Shown here piece by piece: positions 57,985-64,000 of a stretch of 64,000 bases of DNA. This stretch comes from Mycolicibacterium sarraceniae. Lineage in GTDB: Bacteria > Actinomycetota > Actinomycetes > Mycobacteriales > Mycobacteriaceae. Every line of letters begins with the position of its first letter. Within the stretch, counting starts at the first letter, position 1. The DNA lies in NCBI RefSeq assembly GCF_010731875.1, contig NZ_AP022595.1:2480001-2544000 (forward strand), read 5' to 3'. The translations under genes and the position numbers were made by a program. Under the pieces are notes generated by a model. That model saw nothing but the letters and a program-made list of their open reading frames with translations. It did no database searches and was not told where the DNA came from.

Positions 57985-58164
57985 GAACGACGACCACGGG
58001 GTGGGCCTTCGTCGTTGAGCGTGCCGATGTGGTCGTTGGTGTGACCGGGGTTTGATCTTGGTGGTCTGCACCGTCAGTGTGTCGAGGAACTGATGGTGCG
58101 CGGCACCCCGCTGAAGTCTTGGCCGGCTTGGCGGGGTGCCGCGCTGTAGTGCTCGGAGGCACTG

Positions 58165-58785
58165 ATGGTGACCGTAGAGGTCGATCTTGTTCGCGTCGAG
58201 TCCCGGTTGGCGGCTGGGGAGCTGTCGTGTCCGTCGTGCCCGGACGGGGTGCTGGCCCGGTGGGGTTTCGGGCGGTCGCGGCGGGTGGTCGGGCTGGAGG
58301 GTCCGGTCCGGCCTCGCCGGTCGCGGTGCCGGGGGTGTGCGGTGACTCATGTGTTGTTGCCGGTGTCGTTGTTGCTGCGCAGGGCGTATGCCGCGGAGCT
58401 GGTATGGGCGGTGTTGCAGGCCCGGGCGGCCGGTGTCGGGCATCGGCGGATCGCCGCGGCGGCGGGTATCCCGGCGTGCACGGTCCGGCGCTGGTTGCGG
58501 GTGATCGGTCGGCGGGTCGAGGCGGTGCGCCAGTGGTTCATCGGGGTCGCGGTGACCGCGGGGGTGGAGGTGTCGATACCTCCGGCGACCGGCACAGCTG
58601 TCGGGGATGTTCTGGCTGCGGTGGGCGCGGCGAGGGCGGCGATGGTGTCCCGGTTCGGGCCGGGACGGCTGGTCGGCGCGGTGACGGCGGTTTCAGTGGC
58701 GGTGGCGTGCAGCGGTGCCCGGCTGCTCGCGCCGGAGTGGCCGCCGGTGTCGGGGTGGGTGGGTGCAACACCAGTTGCCCTCTGA
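58165..58785 (+). CDS. Transposon-encoded zinc-ribbon/HTH protein (DUF6431-like)
   Basis: 206 residues. Two CxxC pairs (Cys22/Cys25 in SCPSCPDG and Cys55/Cys58 in RCRGCAVTH) form a probable zinc ribbon; a helix-turn-helix follows (GVGHRRIAAAAGIPACTVRRWLRVIG, about residues 91-115). The C-terminal half is Ala/Val-rich. GGAGG lies five bases before ATG 58165. It is the first gene of the element and resembles DUF6431 proteins that accompany actinobacterial DDE transposases. A role as transposase accessory or target-recognition factor is inference. Confidence 0.7.
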   Translation: MVTVEVDLVRVESRLAAGELSCPSCPDGVLARWGFGRSRRVVGLEGPVRPRRSRCRGCAVTHVLLPVSLLLRRAYAAELVWAVLQARAAGVGHRRIAAAAGIPACTVRRWLRVIGRRVEAVRQWFIGVAVTAGVEVSIPPATGTAVGDVLAAVGAARAAMVSRFGPGRLVGAVTAVSVAVACSGARLLAPEWPPVSGWVGATPVAL

Positions 58786-58876
58786 TGCGCGGTGGGGTCG
58801 ATGGGCCATCGTCGCGGGGATGACTGCCCTGGCAACGGGTTTGGGCGGCATCGCCAGCGGTGAAGGAGTCAGTGCG

Positions 58877-60342
58877 GTGTTGGGTGAGGATGAGAAGCGC
58901 CGGGCGCGGGCCCAGGCGGTGGGGTTGTTCCGCTACCAGTTGATCTGCCCGGCGTTGGATCAGGGCCTGTCGACGAAGGCCCGGGGCCGGCTGGTCCGCC
59001 AGATCGCCTCCGGTGAGCACACCGACCCGTTCGGGACCCCGGTGCGGTATTCCCGGGACACCCTGGATCGGTGGATCCGCCGGTATCGGGCCGGCGGGTT
59101 CGTCGAGTTGGTGCCCAGCCCCCGGACGTGTGTGCCGCGCACCGATACCGCAGTGTTGGAGATGGCCGCGGCCCTCAAGCGGGAGAACCCGGCCCGGACC
59201 GCCGCGCAGGTGGGCAGGATCCTGCGCACCGCGACCGGGTGGGCGCCCTCGGAATCGACCCTGCTGCGGCTGTTCCACCGCCTGGAGCTGATCGGCCCGG
59301 CCGCCGGGGATGCCCCGGTGGTGTTCGGCCGGTTCGAAGCCGCCAACCCCAACGACCGGTGGACCGGGGACGCCCTGCACGGCCCGCGGATCGGCGGGAG
59401 GAAAACCTATCTGTTCGCCTTCCTCGATGATCATTCCCGGCTGGTCTGCGGCTACCGTTTCGGCTTCGCCGAGGACGCCGTCCGGTTGGGTGCCGCGCTG
59501 CAACCCGCACTGGCCGCCCGCGGGGTCCCGGCCAGCGTCTATGTCGATAACGGGTCGGCCTTCGTCGATGCCTGGCTGCTGCGGGCGTGCGCGAAACTCG
59601 GCGTGCGCCTGGTCCATTCCACCCCGCACCGCCCCCAGGGCAGAGGCAAGATCGAACGGTTCTTCCGCACCGTGCGTGAGCAGTTCCTGGTCGAGATCGT
59701 CGATACCACCGCCGAACAGCTCGCCGCTACCGGGGTTGATCACCGCACCGCGCTGCTGGAACTGAACCGGCTGTTCACCGCGTGGGTCGAAACCGAGTAC
59801 CACCGCCGCACCCACACCGAGACCGGCCACGCCCCGCTGGACCGCTGGGAGCAAGGCTGGACCCGGCTCGGCCGCGGCCCGGCGGTACCGACATCCGCGG
59901 ATCTGACCGAGGCGTTCCTGTGGTCGGAGCACCGCACCGTCACCAAAACGGCCACGGTGTCGTTGCACGGCAACACCTTTCAAGTCGATACGGCCCTGAT
60001 CGGGCGGCGGGTGGAGTTGGTGTTCTCACCCTTCGACCTGGAAACCATCGAAGTCCGCTACCGCGAGGTCCGCTACGGCCGGGCCGTGCCGCACATCATC
60101 ACCCGCCATACCCACCCCAAAGCCCGACCCGAAACACCCGAACCAGCCCCGGCGGCGACCGGGATCGACTACCTGGCGCTGACCGCCCAGACCCACCACG
60201 AGCAGATCCGCGCCGATCACCGCATCGGATACAACGCCCTGTTCGCCACCCCACCACCGCGCGTACCGACGGCCAGATCCCCGGACAACTCAGCATCGAC
60301 GACATCGCCAGCCTTGACGACCAGGATGGGGTGTCGGCGTGA
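58877..60342 (+). pseudogene. DDE transposase (IS481/Mu-like), frameshifted near the C-terminus
   Basis: GTG 58877 has GAAGGAG eight bases upstream. N-terminal HTH domains (about 1-135), then an rve catalytic core with Asp165 (RWTGDALHG), Asp224 (VYVDNGSAF) and Glu260 (GRGKIERFF), exactly DD(35)E, then a Mu-type C-terminal beta-barrel (SLHGNTFQVDTALIGRRVEL). Near 60268 one base appears missing: the expected tail DGQIPGQLSIDDIASLDDQD is in another frame, ending at 60342 where it overlaps the ATPase start (GTGA). The catalytic part is intact; the tail probably contacts the ATPase. Confidence 0.85.
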
Positions 60343-61150
60343 GTATCGAACGGCTGCAACAGTATTACGGCTTCACCCGGATGCCCTTCGGCCGCGCTCT
60401 GGCCCCCGGGATGCTGCACCGCCACCCCGGCCACAGCGAAGCCGTCGCCCGGATCTCCTGGTGTGTGGACCAGCATGCGATCGGGGTCATCACCGGGAGG
60501 TCGGTGCCGGTAAGACCGTCGCGATCCGGGCCGCGACCGCCGCGCTCGATCCGGCCCGCCACGTCATCATCTACCTGCCCAACCCCTCGGTCGGGGTCCG
60601 CGGCATGCTGCACCACATCGTCACCGCGTTGGGGCGGGTGCCCAGTTTCTACACCGCCACCCTGGCCCCAGGCCGCCGAGGCCCTGGCCGCTGAACACGC
60701 CGAACGCGGCCGAACCCCGTCGTGGTCATCGACGAAGCCCACCTGCTCGACAACACCCAAATGGAAGCGATCCGCATGCTCACCAACCACGACATGGACT
60801 CCGGGTCACCCTTCGCCGCCCTGCTCGTCGGGCAACCCACCCTGCGGCATCGCCTGCGTCTGGGCGTGCTGGCCGCACTCGATCAGCGCATCGCGATGCG
60901 CTACGCGATCGCCGGCATGGCCCCCGCCGATACCGCCGACTACATCGGCCACCACGCCACGATCGCCGGCCGCACCGACACCCTGTTCTCCGACGACGCG
61001 ATCACCCTGATCCACAACGCCGCCCGGGGCTACCCCCGGGCGGTCAACAACCTCGCCGTGCACGCACTGACCGCGGCGTTCGCCGCGAAAGCCGCGATCG
61101 TCGATGAGAAAGCCGCCCGGATCGCGGTCACTGAAACAGGCCACGACTGA
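60339..61150 (+). pseudogene. Transposition AAA ATPase (ExeA/TniB/TnsC-like) with three frameshifts
   Basis: Opens VSIERLQQYYGFTRMPFGRA, the usual start of ExeA-like ATPases. The Walker A VGAGKT (about 60500) and Walker B VVIDEAHLLDN (about 60722) are present but in different frames. Apparent indels: a missing G near 60495, an extra C near 60668, a missing base near 60717, each in a short homopolymer. The C-terminal half (LLVGQPTLRHRLRLGVLAAL to ETGHD) is continuous. Restored length would be about 270 residues. Confidence 0.82.
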
Positions 61151-61200
61151 ATCACCGACCATGCGACGTCACCGCACCGAGGACGCCGTCACCATGCAGA

Positions 61201-61235
61201 CGAAGGCCCTGCCCGCTACGCGGACAGGGCCTTCG
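61201..61235 (+). terminator. Hairpin at the right end of the transposon
   Basis: CGAAGGCCCTG (61201-61211) and CAGGGCCTTCG (61225-61235) form an 11-bp stem after the ATPase gene; no T-run. Confidence 0.6.
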
Positions 61236-61238
61236 CTA

Positions 61239-61284
61239 CATCAACACCATCGGCATCCACGATGACGCCATCAACTGCATCCAC
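61239..61284. repeat. Direct repeats in the transposon right end (possible transposase-binding sites)
   Basis: CATCAAC (61239, 61269) followed by GCATCCAC (61253, 61277) occurs twice just inside the right TIR. Tn7/Mu-like transposases bind such repeated end sites. Confidence 0.5.
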
Positions 61285-61298
61285 AGCGACGGTCAACA
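61284..61298. repeat. Right terminal inverted repeat
   Basis: CAGCGACGGTCAACA, exact inverse of 57970-57984; followed by the target duplication AACGCC. Confidence 0.93.
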
Positions 61299-61325
61299 AA
61301 CGCCTACGACAACGACCTGCTCGGC

Positions 61326-61676
61326 GTGCTGCACATCCATGTCCCGCTGGCGACCGGCGCCGCTGTCGGGCCCATCGGCGCGATGATGGAGTTCGCCAGG
61401 ACCATCGCGAAGGCGATCGGGTGGCAAGCCCCCGGCAGTTCCGCGGCCGCCCGAAGCGCCGCGAAGCCTGCGGCCGCGCAGACCCTGGTCGCAGCCAACG
61501 AGGTGCCCCAGTCCGTGGTGAACTCCGAGACGCCGACCCTGAGCGTGCCGATTCGTCCCACCAAGGCGGCTCGGCAGCCGGCCACCAAGGTGGACAAGGG
61601 AACCCGTGCCAGCGCTGGGTCGGGATCGGGGCAGCAGCGCGGTCACACGTCCTTCGACGGCAGTCGGTTCGGGTAA
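61326..61676 (+). pseudogene. Hypothetical protein, 5' end interrupted by the transposon
   Basis: The frame is open from the target duplication (61299) and reads NAYDNDLLGVLHIHVPLATG, AAVGPIGAMMEFARTIAKAI, then an Ala/Thr/Gly-rich tail to TAG/TAA near 61676. GTG 61326 is the first possible start, but the frame's continuation across the insertion suggests the gene began left of the element. Product unknown. Confidence 0.4.
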
Positions 61677-61814
61677 GCCGTCCAGCTCGCGGACGACCTC
61701 GTCGAAGGCCGCCGCCGCGGGTCAGCCCCTTTATCCGGTTGCCGTAAACCCTGGTCGTCGAGGAACCTGTTCGATCTTGGGCTGGTGTCTCGGCGTGCCA
61801 GGGCCGCGATTCGG

Positions 61815-62615
61815 ATGGATCCGGGGGATGATGCTGGTGTGGCTATTGATGCGAATGTGACTACGGCGGAACCGGCGGTCGACGGGCCGAATGAGCAATC
61901 TGTCGCTCCTCCCGCGCCGGAACCGGCGGCTGCGGAGCAGTCGACAGGACCCGAGGCTCTGGCACCTCCGGCGACCCATCAGCGCACGTGGTCGTTGCCG
62001 AAGTCTCCGGTCTCGCGTGAGCGAGCTGACGAGATGGGCCGGACCGCACTGAGAGCCGTCACGGCAATCGCCAGGTTCATTGCGGGCATCGCACGATCCG
62101 GGGCGCGCGCCGTCCGGCAGTTCTGGCGTCTCATCGCAGCGGTGCCGCCTGCGGTGCAGTTATTCTCCAGCGCGGGCACCCTGATGCTTCTCGGCGTCGT
62201 CGGCGCGATCACCTTCCACACCACCCTGGGCTTGGTCTGCACCGTCGTAGTCGTCCCGGTGTGCGCCGCGGTCCTCGGGGCCCTTGGCCACCGGTGGTAC
62301 ACCGGGCTTGGCATCGAGGTGCCTGGGCGGTCGACGGCGGGGCAACCCGCCGCATCGGATCTGCAGCGATCAATGCACTACGTCGACGCGAAACTCGGGC
62401 AGGCCCTCACCTCATTCGGCACCGAACATCACCAGCAGGCTGTGATCGCGCTCTTCCAGGCAAAGACGGCCGTGGAGCTCACTTTGGGCACCGAACAAGA
62501 CGTCACGAGCTTCTTCGACGTACCGCTGCGGGCGGAAGACTACAATTTGCAGCCGAGGATCCAGGCCGGATCCACTTCGGCATTGCGAGAAAGCAATTCG
62601 CGAGCCGCATCGTGA
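61815..62615 (+). CDS. Hypothetical membrane protein with disordered N-terminus
   Basis: 266 residues from ATG 61815 (GTG 61785 is also possible). An acidic Pro/Ala-rich region (about 1-60) is followed by an amphipathic Arg-rich segment, two adjacent membrane helices (LFSSAGTLMLLGVVGAITF and LGLVCTVVVVPVCAAVLGAL, about 130-170) and a cytosolic helical domain of about 85 residues. TGA overlaps the next start (GTGA). I do not recognise the family. Confidence 0.6.
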   Translation: MDPGDDAGVAIDANVTTAEPAVDGPNEQSVAPPAPEPAAAEQSTGPEALAPPATHQRTWSLPKSPVSRERADEMGRTALRAVTAIARFIAGIARSGARAVRQFWRLIAAVPPAVQLFSSAGTLMLLGVVGAITFHTTLGLVCTVVVVPVCAAVLGALGHRWYTGLGIEVPGRSTAGQPAASDLQRSMHYVDAKLGQALTSFGTEHHQQAVIALFQAKTAVELTLGTEQDVTSFFDVPLRAEDYNLQPRIQAGSTSALRESNSRAAS

Positions 62616-63016
62616 CCGGAACGGCCATCACCGGGCAGGTCGCCCTGGTTGAAGATGACTACACGCTGGTCATCAACCGCGGCACCGAGGCCGGGGTAAC
62701 CGTCGGGATGATCTTCGCGGTCAACACCCGCACGGGTCCGGTGATCACCGATCCCGAATCCGGCCGGGAGTTGGGCAGACTCAGCCGCGAGAAGCTCCGG
62801 GTGCGGGTGTTCGACGCGCAGCCGTTGTTCGCCCGTGCGCACACCGTTGCCATGACCGACGACTTCTCCGGACTGCTCCAGATCCCTTTCGTGGCAAGGC
62901 CGGCCGAGGAGGTCATCACCGTGGACGTAGGTGACACCGTTGAACTTGTCCGCGGCCAGGCGCGCTCGTATCAGGCCGAGGCCCTGGGGGGACGACTGTC
63001 AGGTCGTAATCGCTGA
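62612..63016 (+). CDS. Hypothetical protein, translationally coupled to the membrane protein
   Basis: 134 residues from GTG 62612. It begins VTGTAITGQVALVEDDYTLV, then INRGTEAGVTVGMIFAV, a compact beta-type domain with a glycine-valine pattern (xxVxINRGxxxGVxVGMxFxV) like small OB/SH3-like barrels of FlgT-C type. The rest is charged (LGRLSREKLRVRVFD). The same frame reads sensibly a few codons upstream (RKQFASRIVTG), so a recent frameshift splitting one larger protein is an alternative to a genuine GTGA overlap. Confidence 0.55.
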   Translation: MTGTAITGQVALVEDDYTLVINRGTEAGVTVGMIFAVNTRTGPVITDPESGRELGRLSREKLRVRVFDAQPLFARAHTVAMTDDFSGLLQIPFVARPAEEVITVDVGDTVELVRGQARSYQAEALGGRLSGRNR

Positions 63017-63024
63017 TCCAGACG

Positions 63025-63246
63025 CTACCGGCCTTCAGATCTACCTCGCCAGCGCATGAACGCCGACGCCGCGCGTCGTTGGGGAAGGTACCCGCGGTCG
63101 ACTTTTGTTGGGAATCGGTATATCTCGCGCTGCAGCGCCGGCCGTTTCATGGGATCGGCGCGAATCCGCTCGACGGCTGCGTCCGCATAGGCGGCAGCCT
63201 CGATGGCCCCACTCATACCCGCGATTATCCCGGTAATCGCGCTCAC
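63025..63246 (-). CDS. Hypothetical small protein
   Basis: 73 residues from GTG 63246, or 63 from ATG 63216. Sequence SGAIEAAAYADAAVERIRAD, PALQREIYRFPTKVDRGYLP, then RAASAFMRWRGRSEGR. It is basic at the C-terminus with no membrane segment. Codon use is normal for the genome. It could be the end of a larger enzyme. Not recognised. Confidence 0.4.
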   Translation of the reverse strand: MSAITGIIAGMSGAIEAAAYADAAVERIRADPMKRPALQREIYRFPTKVDRGYLPQRRAASAFMRWRGRSEGR

Positions 63247-63254
63247 GTCGTGCT

Positions 63255-63611
63255 GTGAGATCGGACCTGGTCGAGCGGGCGCACGAGATCGCCGACGCGG
63301 TGTTGTTCCCGGCTGCGCTGGCGGTGGACCGGACAGGACACGTCCCGGAGTCGCATGGGGAGGCTCTTGCCGATGCGGGTCTGTACGGGATCGCCGCCCC
63401 TAGCGACGCCGGCGGTCCTGGGCTCGACCTGCCGCAGATCATCATGGCCAATCAGAACTTCGGGTCTCGGCTCAGCGCGACATTGCCCATCGGCCTGGTC
63501 GGTCGCTGTACGCCGCTGCTCGACGAGGCCGGCGAGATTGCCGCGGCGGCCGCATTGCGGGAGGAAGCCGACGGTTGCGAGCTGGCCATGCTGTCAGACA
63601 CGACCTGGTAG
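63255..63611 (+). pseudogene. Truncated acyl-CoA dehydrogenase N-terminus fused to unrelated sequence
   Basis: 118 residues. The first ~60 (DLVERAHEIADAVLFPAALA, ADAGLYGIAAPSDAGGPGLDLP) match the helical N-terminal domain of acyl-CoA dehydrogenases; the rest (MANQNFGSRLSATLPIGLVG, LREEADGCELAMLSDTTW) does not. The FAD-binding and catalytic domains are missing, so this is a deletion fusion. Confidence 0.6.
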
Positions 63612-63625
63612 AGGCGTGGTGAAGG

Positions 63626-64000
63626 CTACGAGAGATAGCGCTGCCAGCGCCGCTGCGCGATCGTCGATATCGGCCCGTCGGCGACTCGCAGTCCGTCGGC
63701 TATCCGGGTCCGGACAGTCGCGGCGTCGAAATGTGTTCCGATCGCTACCAGGTGGCTCCGCGCGCCGGATGATGAAGCGCCGCGGGCGATGTGGACCGCG
63801 GGCCCGACAACGTTGACCACATAGCCGCGGACGCTCGACCGATGCCGCACCGCTACAACACCCTTCATCCGGTACACGCCAGAGGGGGGATTCTCGAGAA
63901 GCTCCAGGAGCCGTTCGGGGTCGACGGGTCCATCGCCGGTGACCGTCACCGATTCGGCGTGCACATGGTCATGCCGGTGCGCGGGCTCGTCGAACAAGGC
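63626..64000 (-). CDS. CobW-family GTPase/metallochaperone, C-terminal part (partial)
   Basis: 125 codons of the C-terminal CobW_C domain, open at the window edge. It contains PVDPERLLELLENPPSGVYR and MKGVVAVRH, and a histidine-rich segment upstream (HRHDHVHAE) typical of metal binding. The N-terminal GTPase domain lies beyond 64000. Members deliver zinc or cobalt to client proteins. Confidence 0.8.
   Translation of the reverse strand, partial: ALFDEPAHRHDHVHAESVTVTGDGPVDPERLLELLENPPSGVYRMKGVVAVRHRSSVRGYVVNVVGPAVHIARGASSSGARSHLVAIGTHFDAATVRTRIADGLRVADGPISTIAQRRWQRYLS

Larger units (their letters stand above)
57970..61298 (+). mobile_element. Three-gene DDE transposon with 15-bp TIRs and 6-bp target duplication
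   Basis: The ends are TGTTGACCGTCGCTG (57970-57984) and its exact inverse CAGCGACGGTCAACA (61284-61298), a perfect 15-bp terminal inverted repeat with the TG...CA tips of Mu/Tn7/Tn552-type DDE elements. The flanks are AACGCC on both sides (57964-57969 and 61299-61304), a 6-bp target-site duplication. Inside lie a zinc-ribbon/HTH gene, a transposase and an AAA ATPase, all rightward. Length 3329 bp. I cannot name a known IS. The transposase and ATPase carry frameshifts, so this copy may be dead. Confidence 0.93.

Noticed and set aside
54851..58000. Attachment-site duplication of the tRNA-Leu 3' end
   Set aside because: I looked for a second copy of the T-arm/acceptor sequence downstream and saw none, so no att sites are claimed.
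57581..58162. 193-codon leftward frame spanning the transposon's left end
   Set aside because: Crosses the precise TIR/target-duplication boundary, so it cannot be an ancestral gene; only the part up to 57969 was kept as a fragment.
58715..60694. 659-codon frame as one transposase-ATPase fusion
   Set aside because: It exists only because frameshifts link the two; the expected transposase tail and ATPase start (GTGA overlap at 60339-60342) lie in other frames.

Overview
This is chromosomal DNA of a Mycobacterium/Mycolicibacterium-type actinobacterium. The case rests on high GC, many GTG starts, ATGA/GTGA stop-start overlaps, a complete mycofactocin cluster, the order rpsQ-arylsulfatase-formylglycine enzyme-rplN, and sppA followed by tandem TIGR00027-type methyltransferases before secY. 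This layout follows the M. tuberculosis Rv0685-Rv0753 region, with lineage-specific insertions and losses. Identifications come from reading the translated sequence and from remembered family knowledge; no database search was run.

Region 1 (1-15000). The window opens on the 3' end of tuf and a strong terminator. A mycofactocin-type SDR dehydrogenase follows, then an arginine/ornithine block (universal stress protein, rocE-like permease, intact rocD, amidinohydrolase, divergent AsnC regulator). Next come a ferredoxin-reductase-like flavoprotein, mftR, and mftA-B-C-D-E-F-G. The Mft proteins make the peptide cofactor mycofactocin from the C-terminal Val-Tyr of MftA, glycosylate it and reoxidise it; the upstream SDR is a likely client enzyme.

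Region 2 (15000-21450). TetR regulator, cytochrome P450, lipoprotein carboxylesterase, and a compact leftward operon (DapB-like dehydrogenase, decayed VOC gene, SDR, TetR).

Region 3 (21450-46300). S10 operon (rpsJ to rpsQ) with its own leader and terminator; an arylsulfatase plus its activating formylglycine-generating enzyme; the spc operon (rplN to rplO) with its own promoter and terminator; sppA; an LCP-family cell-wall ligase; five tandem SAM methyltransferases (one with an internal deletion); then secY-adk-map.

Region 4 (46300-54930). A scar of sigL and aminotransferase fragments, a MarR regulator, the valine-catabolic operon mmsA-fadE9-mmsB, a CitA/CitB-type two-component system divergent from dctA, and a tRNA-Leu(UAA).

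Region 5 (54930-64000) is accessory. It holds an orphan PD-(D/E)XK nuclease, a tyrosine-recombinase remnant, a GH16 glucanase, a degraded methyltransferase, and a three-gene DDE transposon that I could delimit exactly: 3329 bp, 15-bp inverted ends, 6-bp target duplication AACGCC. The transposon carries a zinc-ribbon protein, a Mu/IS481-like transposase and an AAA ATPase; the last two are frameshifted. Beyond it lie an uncharacterised membrane-protein pair, a truncated acyl-CoA dehydrogenase and the C-terminus of a CobW-type GTPase. The transposon and the operator-like palindromes in front of several operons are the main items for a second look.
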